This document shows positions 1 to 8,218 of a DNA stretch of 32,676 nt, piece by piece. Each line of letters opens with the position of its first letter. The first letter of the stretch is position 1. The notes under the pieces were generated by a model. The model did no database searches and was not told the origin of the DNA. It saw only the letters and a list, made by a program, of their open reading frames with translations. The position numbers and the translations under genes were made by a program. Source of the stretch: Alphaproteobacteria bacterium (GTDB lineage Bacteria > Pseudomonadota > Alphaproteobacteria > Micavibrionales > CSBR16-224); NCBI GenBank assembly GCA_021775895.1, contig JAJFGX010000041.1, forward strand, positions 1 through 32,676, in the 5' to 3' direction.

Positions 1-666
1 CCTATCTTCAGAACAACCTATTGTCTGAGATAACTCTTTTAAATCATCACGTAAATAGCCCGCCTCATCTAAATGATCAATCAGAGCCATGCCAACCATA
101 CGGTTTTTAGTATCTAATATCTCCAAAAACATCTGCTCTACTAAATATTCACGTAGATTTTTATCATCAGAGATTCTATTTTCTAAATTAAAATCAGGAT
201 TATCAAACTGCATATTACCACCAGAACCAACCGCAGTCATGCTAGAGCCTGCATCAAAATCAGTTAAGTTCTCAGAGGCTGAAGCACTCTTCTCTTCGAT
301 ACTTTCACCAGTAAATACATTGTCGTAGTCTGTATCTAGACCTGACTCTTTTTCTCGTTCTGCAACCCACTCATCTTTTTCATTAAGCATTCCATTACGT
401 TGCCTATCTTCCAGATTATTTATCTGCTCCGTAATTTGTTGTTTGTTTTCCCAATCCAAAGCAGATTCTGTTTCATTCTCAGGATTAATACGTTCACCAT
501 CTGCTTTATCATCACGCTCTAATAATGGGTTTTGGATTAATTCAGCTTCCACGTACTCTTGTAGCTCAATACTAGACATCTGTAACAGCTTAATTGCTTG
601 TTGCAGTTGTGGGGTTATTGTAAGACCCTGAGTTTGCTTAAGATTGAGACGCTGTTGAATTGCCAT
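1..666 (-). CDS. rpoN: RNA polymerase sigma-54 factor, N-terminal part (cut by window edge)
   Basis: The first 222 codons of sigma-54, the sigma factor that recognises -24/-12 promoters and needs an AAA+ activator to open them. The N-terminus shows the region I activator-interaction helix, glutamine- and leucine-rich (LKQTQGLTITPQLQQAIKLL). A very acidic region II of about 90 residues follows, then the start of the core-binding domain (ALIDHLDEAGYL, then a DDLKEL helix). The start is the ATG at 664-666, with AGGAG at 677-681 on the minus strand about 10 bases upstream. The gene runs off the left edge, so the DNA-binding RpoN box is not visible. It is divergent from the FkbM methyltransferase gene. 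A 6-bp-arm dyad (681-696) touches its ribosome-binding site. Identification is secure from the N-terminal signature. Confidence 0.95.
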   Translation of the reverse strand, partial: MAIQQRLNLKQTQGLTITPQLQQAIKLLQMSSIELQEYVEAELIQNPLLERDDKADGERINPENETESALDWENKQQITEQINNLEDRQRNGMLNEKDEWVAEREKESGLDTDYDNVFTGESIEEKSASASENLTDFDAGSSMTAVGSGGNMQFDNPDFNLENRISDDKNLREYLVEQMFLEILDTKNRMVGMALIDHLDEAGYLRDDLKELSQTIGCSEDR

Positions 667-680
667 TGTTTTATATCTCC

Positions 681-696
681 TACACTGTATAGTGTA
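681..696. promoter_or_regulatory. Inverted repeat between rpoN and the FkbM gene
   Basis: Perfect 6-bp arms TACACT/AGTGTA around a 4-base GTAT spacer, in the 59-bp gap between divergent genes. On the rpoN side the arm abuts the AGGAG Shine-Dalgarno. It could therefore be a repressor operator in DNA or, in the rpoN leader, a hairpin beside the ribosome-binding site. The dyad is seen directly; its function is inference. Confidence 0.4.
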
Positions 697-725
697 CATG
701 AATTTTTAGAAAAAATCCTTAACTT

Positions 726-1562
726 ATGATTAAAAAAATGCATCAGACTAAAAAATATGGAGATTTTAATTTAACTGGATGGCGTAAGTCACTGCTATCG
801 TATGCAAATAAGACGCCTACAAATTGGCTTGGCCGTCGCCTTTCTTTGCTGTTACGTAAGGCTGTTTTAAAGTCATTACCAGAAATTCAGCACTGTATTG
901 ACGCTAAAATTACAGGAATAAATATGCGTGTGCATATAAAAGATAATGTATCTGAACGTAAATTTCTATTTATGCCACAATTTTTTGATCCTTTTGAAAG
1001 GCAGTTTATCCACGACAACCTACCAAAAGATGGGGTATTTGTTGATATTGGTGCAAATGCAGGAATATATAGCCTCACTGCTGCCAAGCAATTAGAAAAT
1101 AATGGTAAGGTTATATCTATTGAGCCTCACCCTAAAATGGCGATGCGTTTATCCTATAATATTTCTTTAAATAATGCAGAGCACAAAATACAAGTTCTTC
1201 AATACGCTATAACGGCTGAAAAAGGTGTAATGTCGCTGATGCTTGATGATAGCAATATGGGTGGTAACTCCTTAACTCAAAAACGAGGTGATAACAGTAT
1301 TGAAGTGAATTGCATACCACTCCATGACTTACTACAGGAACAAGAAATATCTCATATCGATATACTAAAAATAGACATTGAAGGAGCAGAAGATACCGCT
1401 CTAATCCCATTTTTCAATAAAACAGAGCCTAGCCTATACCCAAGATTCATTATCATGGAGAATTCAAAAGATCAATGGCAAGAAGACCTTGAGGGAAAAC
1501 TTTTTAAAGCTGGGTATAGCATTATTCATACCTCAGCTATGAACTGCATCTGGTCTATATAA
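726..1562 (+). CDS. FkbM family SAM-dependent methyltransferase
   Basis: A 278-residue class I methyltransferase of the FkbM family, whose members usually O-methylate sugars or other small metabolites. The SAM-binding motif I is VDIGANAGIYSL at about residues 107-118. It is followed by an acidic strand end (ISIEPHP) that contacts the SAM ribose. Motif HIDILKIDIEGAE, near residue 214, is the other FkbM hallmark. The N-terminal 90 residues are a variable basic extension without a signal peptide. No Shine-Dalgarno precedes the ATG at 726, and an ATG four codons later is an alternative start, so the first residues are uncertain. It stands alone, divergent from rpoN, with no sugar-biosynthesis neighbours to suggest a substrate. 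The family is secure; the substrate is unknown. Confidence 0.88.
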   Translation: MIKKMHQTKKYGDFNLTGWRKSLLSYANKTPTNWLGRRLSLLLRKAVLKSLPEIQHCIDAKITGINMRVHIKDNVSERKFLFMPQFFDPFERQFIHDNLPKDGVFVDIGANAGIYSLTAAKQLENNGKVISIEPHPKMAMRLSYNISLNNAEHKIQVLQYAITAEKGVMSLMLDDSNMGGNSLTQKRGDNSIEVNCIPLHDLLQEQEISHIDILKIDIEGAEDTALIPFFNKTEPSLYPRFIIMENSKDQWQEDLEGKLFKAGYSIIHTSAMNCIWSI

Positions 1563-1592
1563 TCACTATACATAAATAATTTTAAATATTAC

Positions 1593-1622
1593 TTGACATT
1601 GCTCTTTGTATTATGTTATATA
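1593..1622 (+). promoter_or_regulatory. Sigma-70-type promoter for the tandem membrane-protein pair
   Basis: TTGACA at 1593-1598 is a perfect -35. A TATATA -10 lies at 1617-1622 after 18 bases. GGGAG (1642-1646) then precedes the ATG at 1653. It would drive both the 1653 gene and the 2490 gene, which follows after 24 bases. Confidence 0.6.
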
Positions 1623-1652
1623 TAGCTTGTCAATAAAAATAGGGAGAAGACT

Positions 1653-2465
1653 ATGAGCAGAAACAACGAAGAAGAAAGAAGCATTCCAAATCCATTACAT
1701 TATTTTGGTCAATTTTGCATGGCTGGTGATGGCCCTATGGTGATAGTACTAAGTTTAATTACGGCTGTGTCTGGTGCAATTAATGTTGGCATGTCAAATG
1801 ATAGAGATGCTAATGCTGAACGAGACAATCAAGGCACGGCAATGGAAGAAAGTGCAATGTCCCACCATAGAGAGGCTTTTAATGAAATTAAAGCCACGAA
1901 AACTGCTCTTGATGAGATAGTAGCAAAAAATGCTATACATACTGAATTAGGCGTTCTTAGTGATGAACAAAAAGAAGAAACGAGAAGATTAGCAACTATT
2001 TTCTCAGAACAAGTAAATTCCGCTACATTAGACCTATATCTAAAGGATGTTAACCCTACAGACACAGCTGACGAAAAAGCTGGAGCTGCCATTAGTGAAA
2101 ACAACTTCAGAGACTTTCATATAGAGCTTGAAGAACTTACTGATGGCTATGAAAGCATTCAGGAAAATATTGGCATGAACACTACAATTTACACACCATC
2201 GCTTGATGAGTGCATAGCTAGTAGTGATTTGACCCAATCAGATGAATACTCAGAACGTTACAAAGATATGCAAGAAATCAACAGCTGCATGGCTAGTGAA
2301 TTTAATCAATATAGCAATGATAATGATAATTCTACTTTAGCTATTCTAACTTTTTTTGGCGGACTTCTGGGAGGGATTGGGTTATTTGGTTTTGGTGGTG
2401 AGAAAATGTCCAAACTACCAGAGCGTATTAAATTAAAGCCTAAAAGAAAGACCCACAAGTGGTAA
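1653..2465 (+). CDS. Two-helix membrane protein with paired-cysteine periplasmic domain (family copy A)
   Basis: I do not recognise a named family. The 270-residue protein has a cytoplasmic N-terminus (RSIPNPLHYFG), a membrane helix at about 28-47, and a helical acidic domain of about 175 residues. A second, glycine-rich helix follows at about 227-249, and the tail is strongly basic (ERIKLKPKRKTHKW). The basic tail predicts both ends in the cytoplasm and the central domain in the periplasm. That domain carries LDEC and, about 26 residues on, NSCM, which may form a disulfide. The next gene is a clear paralog with the same layout, and a third, more diverged copy lies at 30267-30986. GGGAG lies 6 bases before the start and a TTGACA promoter lies upstream. 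Function is unknown. Confidence 0.8.
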   Translation: MSRNNEEERSIPNPLHYFGQFCMAGDGPMVIVLSLITAVSGAINVGMSNDRDANAERDNQGTAMEESAMSHHREAFNEIKATKTALDEIVAKNAIHTELGVLSDEQKEETRRLATIFSEQVNSATLDLYLKDVNPTDTADEKAGAAISENNFRDFHIELEELTDGYESIQENIGMNTTIYTPSLDECIASSDLTQSDEYSERYKDMQEINSCMASEFNQYSNDNDNSTLAILTFFGGLLGGIGLFGFGGEKMSKLPERIKLKPKRKTHKW

Positions 2466-2489
2466 CCTAATTAATAAGAGGAAAGAAAA

Positions 2490-3296
2490 ATGAATAATAG
2501 TGAAGAAGAAAGAAGCATTCCAAATCCAGCCCATTATCTAGGTAGCCTCCTTATGGCTAGAGATGAATCCGTTGCTGCAACTTTATCTGTATTTTTAGCT
2601 CTAGCAACACCATTTGTGGTGCATGACCTTAATGAATACAACCCGCCATTCGACACAGAAGGCACATCTATGGAAGCAAGTGTTATGTCTGACCACAGGC
2701 AAGCATTCTCTGACCTTAAAGAAGCAAGAATAATGCTTGATAGTGCAATAGCAACAAATGCTACTTATTCAGATATAGGCTTACTTAGCGAAGCTAAAAA
2801 AGAAAGTGTAATGAGACTAGTAGATAATTTTTCTGAACAGGCTAGAGAAGTAACTTTAGACCTATACCTTCAAAATATTGTAACAACAGATACAGCTGAT
2901 AACAAAGCAGGCGCCGCGATTAGTGAAGTAAATTTCAATTCCTTACATAGTGAGCTTTTAGAGCTAACCGATGGATATGAAAATATTCAAGACAACTTAG
3001 GTATTAGTAAAAAAATTGCACCAGAAGTGCTTGATGAATGCATTATAGATACTAAATTTATTCAATCAGGCGAAGAAATAGATCGCTATCAAGACATGAC
3101 AAACCTAAATAAGTGCATGAATGGAATGGCAAAAGATATACAATTTGATGAGCTTATTAATATCACTACATCTATAGCATCTGCACTGCCTGGTTTTATC
3201 TTAGGGTGTTTAGTTTTTGGCATTGGCGGCAGAACACTAGAAAATACGCCGGAACGCATTAAGTTAAAGCCCAAAAGAAAAACTAATAAATGGTAG
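2490..3296 (+). CDS. Two-helix membrane protein with paired-cysteine periplasmic domain (family copy B)
   Basis: A 268-residue tandem paralog of the preceding gene, 24 bases downstream and surely in the same transcript (GAGGAAAG lies just before the ATG). Both share the EEERSIPNP N-terminus, TLDLYL, TDTAD-KAGAAISE and ELTDGYE-IQ-N-G segments, the VLDEC...NKCM cysteine pair and the ERIKLKPKRKT-KW tail. The membrane helices are much less conserved than the soluble segments. That argues for conserved function in the periplasmic domain and tail rather than a very recent duplication. The first coding bases share a 27-bp identical stretch (1668-1694 and 2502-2528). Function is unknown. The gene ends one base before the convergent mutM stop. 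Confidence 0.8.
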   Translation: MNNSEEERSIPNPAHYLGSLLMARDESVAATLSVFLALATPFVVHDLNEYNPPFDTEGTSMEASVMSDHRQAFSDLKEARIMLDSAIATNATYSDIGLLSEAKKESVMRLVDNFSEQAREVTLDLYLQNIVTTDTADNKAGAAISEVNFNSLHSELLELTDGYENIQDNLGISKKIAPEVLDECIIDTKFIQSGEEIDRYQDMTNLNKCMNGMAKDIQFDELINITTSIASALPGFILGCLVFGIGGRTLENTPERIKLKPKRKTNKW

Positions 3297-3297
3297 C

Positions 3298-4128
3298 TTA
3301 TAGATACTGGTGCTCTGGACAATAAAATGTTGAACGCCCTGACTGCACTATACGCTCGACAACTCCATTACAATTAGAATCTTGGCACTGCTCCCCTGCT
3401 CTTCCATATACCGCGAAGCTATGCTGAAAATATCCCATTTCTCCAGTTGTTTGCACGTAATCTTTAAGAGAACTGCCACCTGCCGCAATTGCCTTATTAA
3501 GTACATCTTTAATGATTGGTACTAATATTTCACAATTTTCCATACTTAGATCACATGATTTAGTTTTAGGGTGAATTCTAGCGTAATACAGAGCCTCACA
3601 AACATAAATATTCCCTAAGCCTGCAACTATAGTTTGATCTAATAAAGCATTTTTTATCGGTGATTTGCGCTTTTGCAGTGCCTCATATAATACCACGGCA
3701 TTAAAACTATTTCCTAGCGGTTCAGGCCCTAGCTTAACAAAATGCTGGCACTCACTCATTTCTTTATTTTCCACTGTAAAAACATAACCAAAACGTCTGG
3801 CATCATTTAAAAAAACCGCTTGGTTGTTGTTATTGAATAAAATTATATGATCATGCTTTTTTTGTTCTCTATTCTCATCATCAATCACCATACGCCCTGA
3901 CATTCCCAAATGCCAACATACATTCCAGCCATTATCCATTTCAATTATAATGTACTTCGCTCTGCGATAAACGCTCTCTACTCGCTGTCCTTCCATTACT
4001 TCTTTTAAGTTTTCAGGAATTAAAAAACGCAAGTTTGGTCTATTCTGAATAACTTTAGTTATAACTCTACCTTTCAAGGCTGGGGTTAAACCTCTGCATA
4101 CTGTTTCAACTTCGGGTAATTCTGGCAT
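3298..4128 (-). CDS. mutM: Formamidopyrimidine-DNA glycosylase (Fpg/MutM)
   Basis: Bifunctional base-excision repair glycosylase/AP lyase that removes 8-oxoguanine and formamidopyrimidines. The 276-residue length is normal. The N-terminus is MPELPEVETV, with the catalytic Pro2 and Glu3. RRAKYI carries the conserved lysine near residue 57, and a helix-two-turn-helix region with LLDQTIVAGLGNIYV follows. The C-terminal zinc finger reads C-x4-C, then GRSTFYCPEH. The last ligand position is histidine (codon CAC) where cysteine is usual; histidine can still bind zinc. The x4 spacing of the first pair is, to my recollection, common in alphaproteobacteria. The gene is convergent with the membrane-protein pair and divergent from the O-methyltransferase, with only 43 bases between starts. 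Confidence 0.96.
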   Translation of the reverse strand: MPELPEVETVCRGLTPALKGRVITKVIQNRPNLRFLIPENLKEVMEGQRVESVYRRAKYIIIEMDNGWNVCWHLGMSGRMVIDDENREQKKHDHIILFNNNNQAVFLNDARRFGYVFTVENKEMSECQHFVKLGPEPLGNSFNAVVLYEALQKRKSPIKNALLDQTIVAGLGNIYVCEALYYARIHPKTKSCDLSMENCEILVPIIKDVLNKAIAAGGSSLKDYVQTTGEMGYFQHSFAVYGRAGEQCQDSNCNGVVERIVQSGRSTFYCPEHQYL

Positions 4129-4171
4129 TTCAAACTTTCTTTATTGTTAAGAATCTTTTATAACCTTTTAT

Positions 4172-4813
4172 ATGGATAGAAAACAGAACTATATCAAAAA
4201 TCTTTTTGCACCAGAAGATAATAATCTTTTGAAAGCACTGGAACGCACGAAGAAAACTACTGAGCCTATTCAGATAAGCCCTACAGATGGCAAATTTTTA
4301 CAGCTTATAATTAAACTTGGCTCTATTAAAAATATTGTGGAGATTGGCACTCTTGGAGGATACTCAAGCTTGTGGATATCAAAAGCTCTGCCAAATGATG
4401 GACATCTTTATACTATTGAGCTTGATGATGAACGCTTTGCTCTGGCTCAAAAAAGTCTAAAAAATATTTCTAACATCACTCAGCTACATGGCAATGCAAA
4501 GAAAATACTACCAACACTTGAGGATAAAGCTCCTTTTGATATGATTTTTATTGATGCTGATAAACGTCAATATAACGACTACCTAGATTGGGCAGAGCTA
4601 CATATACGTAAAGGCGGAATTATAATTGCAGATAATACTTTATTATCAGGTTCTCTTTGGCTGGAAGAAAATGAAGAGCTACCATATCGCATTAAACGTT
4701 CAACAGTTGAAATGATGAAGAAGTTTAATGCTAGGCTTGCTGACCCTCAGAAATACTGCGGAACACTTCTACCAACTAAAGACGGCATAACGCTTGCCGT
4801 TAAATTATTTTAA
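4172..4813 (+). CDS. Class I SAM-dependent O-methyltransferase (COMT-like family)
   Basis: A 213-residue methyltransferase of the metal-dependent O-methyltransferase family 3, related to catechol and caffeoyl-CoA O-methyltransferases. Motif I is VEIGTLGGYSSLWI at about residues 55-68. IELDDERF gives the acidic SAM contact. FIDADKRQYNDYLDW and IIADNTLLSG contain the conserved aspartate and Asp-Asn that hold the divalent metal. Such enzymes methylate adjacent hydroxyls on aromatic substrates; the substrate here cannot be told. The gene begins at ATG 4172 without a strong Shine-Dalgarno, divergent from mutM. Its last codons contain a plausible promoter for rnpB, whose 5' end lies about 15 bases after the stop. 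Confidence 0.9.
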   Translation: MDRKQNYIKNLFAPEDNNLLKALERTKKTTEPIQISPTDGKFLQLIIKLGSIKNIVEIGTLGGYSSLWISKALPNDGHLYTIELDDERFALAQKSLKNISNITQLHGNAKKILPTLEDKAPFDMIFIDADKRQYNDYLDWAELHIRKGGIIIADNTLLSGSLWLEENEELPYRIKRSTVEMMKKFNARLADPQKYCGTLLPTKDGITLAVKLF

Positions 4814-4822
4814 GTGTATAAA
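4793..4822 (+). promoter_or_regulatory. Putative rnpB promoter overlapping the end of the O-methyltransferase gene
   Basis: TTGCCG at 4793-4798 and TATAAA at 4817-4822 with an 18-base spacer. The predicted start point, about 7 bases past the -10, coincides with the first base of the RNase P P1 helix at 4829. The -35 lies inside the O-methyltransferase coding sequence. Confidence 0.55.
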
Positions 4823-4828
4823 GAACCT

Positions 4829-5177
4829 GCCAGATGGTCGGATGGTTGCGGTATTTTATTATACTGAGGAAAGTCCGGGCTCTACGGAAATAAGGTGCTG
4901 GGTAATTCCCAGGAGGCGTGAGCTTACGGAAAGTGCAGCAGAAAACAGACCGCCGTACTTGTACGGTAAGGGTGAAAAGGTGCGGTAAGAGCGCACCGTG
5001 TAGCTGGCGACAGTTGCAGCATGGTAAACCCCACCTAGAGCAAGACCAAATAGGAACAGCACATGGTGTATTTTCGCATCGTTGTTCGGGTAGGTCGCAT
5101 GAGGGGCTTGGTAACAAGCCTCCTAGATGAATAACCATCAATTACAGAACTCGGCTTATAGACCGTCTGGCTTTTTT
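4829..5177 (+). ncRNA. rnpB: RNase P RNA, bacterial class A
   Basis: Catalytic RNA that cleaves the 5' leader from precursor tRNAs. The 5' core GAGGAAAGTCCGGGCTC at about 4865-4881 and the 3' core ACAGAACTCGGCTTATAGACC at about 5144-5164 are hallmark universal segments. The intervening GGAAAGTGCAGCAGAAA-type and GGTAAACCCCA segments also fit class A. P1 closes the molecule: GCCAGATGGTC at 4829-4839 pairs with GACCGTCTGGC at 5161-5171, with one wobble. A T6 run follows P1 directly (5172-5177), and I see no separate terminator hairpin. Small open reading frames can be read through this region on both strands, but conservation of the RNA core shows they are not genes. The 3' end is estimated to within a few bases. 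Confidence 0.96.
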
Positions 5178-5264
5178 CTTCTTGCATTACCATAGTTAAT
5201 GGAATTTTAATGCTTTTAATGTACCCTATTACTATAGATTAACAACATATAAAAAGAAGTAGCT

Positions 5265-6932
5265 ATGGTTATAGATAAAACAATTCAGGAGCAAGAGTTT
5301 AAATATGGCTGGTGTAAAACAGACCATAAAGATGGAAAAGAAATACGAAAACACTTTAGAAAAGTTGACTATATCAATGATGAGCCTTACGCCTCCAAAA
5401 CCAAAGCCATGTTAAAACAACTAGGGCTTCCGATGCCAAAACCAGAGGAAGTTTTTCGTGGCACTCACCATGATTTATTATTTTTAGATAGCCATGGAGT
5501 TTGCTTGCGTATTGGCCCTACAGATGTTGAAGATTTAATGAATCCAGGAATTCTACAGCCCCTTGGCTGGATTGAAAATAAAGATAACATGATTAAAGTT
5601 GCTAAGAAAGATATCCCATTTTCTTTAGTCATATACCAAGGTATTGAGCAATACGATCACTTTTTTGAAAAAAACTTAAGACCAGATATAGAGGGAAACC
5701 TAGAAGACTTTCTAAAAAATACAGACCAAAAAACAGGAGATGTCGGTGACAGCAATAATGGAGTCATACGTGTAACTAATAACCACGGTAAAGAAGTTGC
5801 TGTACCAATACTGTTAGATTCTGATAATGAGTGGAATAATTCCAGTGAAGAATTAAGAGAGAAAAGAAAAAATATAATAAATGAAGAGAATAAAGCAGAC
5901 ATAAATAAAGCTGAATTAATCCTTCGTACGATTCAAAAAGCATTTAATGATGTTAATGGTTCAGATTTATGGCAGAAAGCTTTCTTAGTACATCAACCAT
6001 TACGTAATAGATTTTGGAGCGCTTTTAAAGATGTTAAAAGTTTAACCGATGAACCAGATAAAGAACGATTAAATGAATTTTGGGATATGTGTGCCTCTGT
6101 AGTTAATAAGCCTAAAAATGTTGTTATGCATAGATGGGTTTCTTACAAAAACGATAATGGTATAAATGTATTTAAAAGAGAAGATATTCATGTTGAAAAT
6201 CTTGTCCTATATAAGCCATGGACAAAAGAGCTAGATGACATGCGAGTTTTGCCTGCTAAAGCATCTGACAGAGTAAAAAATGCAATTAGCCAAATAAAAA
6301 CTAAAACTTCTATACTAAGCAAGTTTACATCCAGTATTAAAAGTACGATTAGTAAGGTAAAATTCACTAAAAGTCTTACTAAACCAATAGAAAAAAATAG
6401 TTCCAAACTAAGTGAATTTGTAGAAAGAAGTAATGGGATAGGAAACACTGATTTGATGCAATCAATCCGTGATGATGACACAAAACAGTTTGAACAATTA
6501 ATTAATGCTGGGGCAAGTTTAGATACCAAAAATAAAAATGGGCAAACCGCTTTAATAATAGCATCTGAAAATGGTAGAGAAGAATTTGTTAAGATACTGA
6601 TAAAAGAAAATGCTGACCTTAATTCTGTGGGTAAACACAACAATACAGCGTTAATGGTAGCTGCTTCAAATGGAGCAATAGAATGTCTAGAATTATTAAT
6701 TAAAGCGGGGGCTGACTTAGAACTAAAAAATGATAATGGTCAAACAGCTCTAGGACTAGCGGTGATTTCAAACAGAAAAGAAGTTGCTAAGGTGCTTATA
6801 AAAGCGGGGGCAGACTACTCGTTTCTAAATAATCAACAAAAAGAAGACTATCTGGATACAATTACAGAAACCATACAGCAAAGACAAAGGAATGAGTTTA
6901 AAAAACGAAAAAATCCTGCTCTTGCACATTAG
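5265..6932 (+). CDS. Ankyrin-repeat protein with unrecognised N-terminal domain
   Basis: A 555-residue protein with no signal peptide or membrane helix. Residues 1 to about 330 form a domain I do not recognise; it is rich in charged residues and contains the segments RGTHHDLLFLDSHGVCLRIGP and VMHRWVSYKND. A lysine/serine-rich linker (about 335-390) follows. About four ankyrin repeats (394-520) come next, marked by NKNGQTALIIASENG, HNNTALMVAASNG and NDNGQTALGLAVISN with LI-AGAD turns. Ankyrin repeats bind protein partners. In host-associated alphaproteobacteria such proteins can be secreted effectors, but nothing here shows secretion. AGAAG lies about 8 bases before the ATG. The gene is convergent with rmuC, 12 bases away, and shows no functional link to it. 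Confidence 0.85.
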   Translation: MVIDKTIQEQEFKYGWCKTDHKDGKEIRKHFRKVDYINDEPYASKTKAMLKQLGLPMPKPEEVFRGTHHDLLFLDSHGVCLRIGPTDVEDLMNPGILQPLGWIENKDNMIKVAKKDIPFSLVIYQGIEQYDHFFEKNLRPDIEGNLEDFLKNTDQKTGDVGDSNNGVIRVTNNHGKEVAVPILLDSDNEWNNSSEELREKRKNIINEENKADINKAELILRTIQKAFNDVNGSDLWQKAFLVHQPLRNRFWSAFKDVKSLTDEPDKERLNEFWDMCASVVNKPKNVVMHRWVSYKNDNGINVFKREDIHVENLVLYKPWTKELDDMRVLPAKASDRVKNAISQIKTKTSILSKFTSSIKSTISKVKFTKSLTKPIEKNSSKLSEFVERSNGIGNTDLMQSIRDDDTKQFEQLINAGASLDTKNKNGQTALIIASENGREEFVKILIKENADLNSVGKHNNTALMVAASNGAIECLELLIKAGADLELKNDNGQTALGLAVISNRKEVAKVLIKAGADYSFLNNQQKEDYLDTITETIQQRQRNEFKKRKNPALAH

Positions 6933-6944
6933 GGTTATACTCGC

Positions 6945-8198
6945 CTAAGCACTTTCTTTATCTATAGTTTCAACATCTTGACTGATTAAAGGACGAGGGC
7001 TTTGCTCTAATGGTTCTATATCTGGCAGTTTATTGCTCTCACCTGTAACACCAAGAGCATCAAATTTGCGTGCTGTCGAGAAAACATTGCGTTCTAGTGA
7101 ACCTATGGCTTGATTATAGCTATTCATTGCCCCTGATAGACCCTTGCCCACCTTATGCATATGTCCGCCAAAAACTGATAGTCTTTTATAAAGCTCTTTT
7201 CCAAGTTCAGAAATCTCACGAGCATTATCTGCAAGTTTTTCTTGCCTCCAACCATAACTAACTGCTTTCAACAAAGAAATTAAAGTCGTCGGAGATGCTG
7301 GTAAAACCTTATAATCTATTCCAGCCTCCAGCAAGCTAGGGTCACGCTCTAGTGCTGCACTGTAATAGCTCTCTCCTGGTAGAAACATCACAACAAATTC
7401 TGGAGTATTAAATTTCTCCCAATAAGCTTTACTACCAAGCTCCTTCATTCTTGCACGCACATGCACGGCATGCCTATCAAGAGCGGCTATTCTATCAGCC
7501 TCAGAAATATCATCTTTTAAAGAATCAAGGTAAGCATCTAATGGGGCTTTTGCATCAATAATAATTGACTGCCCTCCAGGCATTTTTATAATCACATCTG
7601 GGCGTAAATCGCCAGCATCACCTTTTACCGTTACTTGCTGTTCATAGTGAATCCCCTCAACTAGCCCTGCCATTTCCAGAGTGCGTTTTAATTGTAGCTC
7701 GCCCCATTGACCACGTTGAGATGGAGATCTTAGAGCCTGCACTAAAGATGCTGTTTCACCCCGCAACTTTTCTTGATCTGACTTCATACTTGATAAATAT
7801 TGTTTTAGCTCGCCATAAGCATTGTGACGTTCTTTTTCCAAAGCACCAATTTTTTGATCCATTTTTTCCAAGTTTTCATTAACTGGCTTGACCAAATCAG
7901 AGATTGCTTTTTGACGCTTATCAAGATCATGAATTGAATCATCTTGAGTTTGTTTCAATTTTTCTTTGGCTAAAGCTAGGAAGGTATCATTATTAGCATT
8001 TAGAGCTTCTTGGCTCATTGCTTTAAAACTATCACCCATTTGCATGCGTAATTGCTCTGCCATTTCGAGCTTTGTACGCATTTCAATTATTTCTTGACCA
8101 GAAATACGTTTGCGAAATGCAAACCATAGAATTGATGCTCCAACACCAGCACCAATAATAAAAACCATTACCAAAATTAATGGCGTTCCTAAAATCAT
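6945..8198 (-). CDS. rmuC: RmuC family DNA recombination protein
   Basis: A 417-residue RmuC homologue. The family limits recombination at inverted repeats in E. coli and belongs to the PD-(D/E)xK nuclease-like fold. A membrane anchor spans about residues 4-26 (LILVMVFIIGAGVGASILWF). A coiled-coil region of about 120 residues follows. The core then carries RGQWGELQLKRTLEMAGL, DLRPDVIIKMPGG and IIIDAKAPLDAYL, including the conserved Glu and Asp-Ala-Lys of the nuclease-like site. LPGESYYSAAL and YGWRQEKLA complete the signature. It starts 20 bases after pntB and probably shares its transcript, though no functional link is known. Confidence 0.95.
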   Translation of the reverse strand: MILGTPLILVMVFIIGAGVGASILWFAFRKRISGQEIIEMRTKLEMAEQLRMQMGDSFKAMSQEALNANNDTFLALAKEKLKQTQDDSIHDLDKRQKAISDLVKPVNENLEKMDQKIGALEKERHNAYGELKQYLSSMKSDQEKLRGETASLVQALRSPSQRGQWGELQLKRTLEMAGLVEGIHYEQQVTVKGDAGDLRPDVIIKMPGGQSIIIDAKAPLDAYLDSLKDDISEADRIAALDRHAVHVRARMKELGSKAYWEKFNTPEFVVMFLPGESYYSAALERDPSLLEAGIDYKVLPASPTTLISLLKAVSYGWRQEKLADNAREISELGKELYKRLSVFGGHMHKVGKGLSGAMNSYNQAIGSLERNVFSTARKFDALGVTGESNKLPDIEPLEQSPRPLISQDVETIDKESA

Positions 8199-8218
8199 TT
8201 TATATACCTATTTCTAAT

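Noticed and set aside
1668-2528. Mobile element or slippage repeat based on the 27-bp identical stretch
   Set aside because: The stretch is the conserved N-terminal coding sequence of two paralogs. There are no terminal inverted repeats or transposase.
4794-5141. Several overlapping open reading frames of 60-110 codons on both strands
   Set aside because: They lie entirely within RNase P RNA, whose conserved core and P1 pairing explain the sequence.
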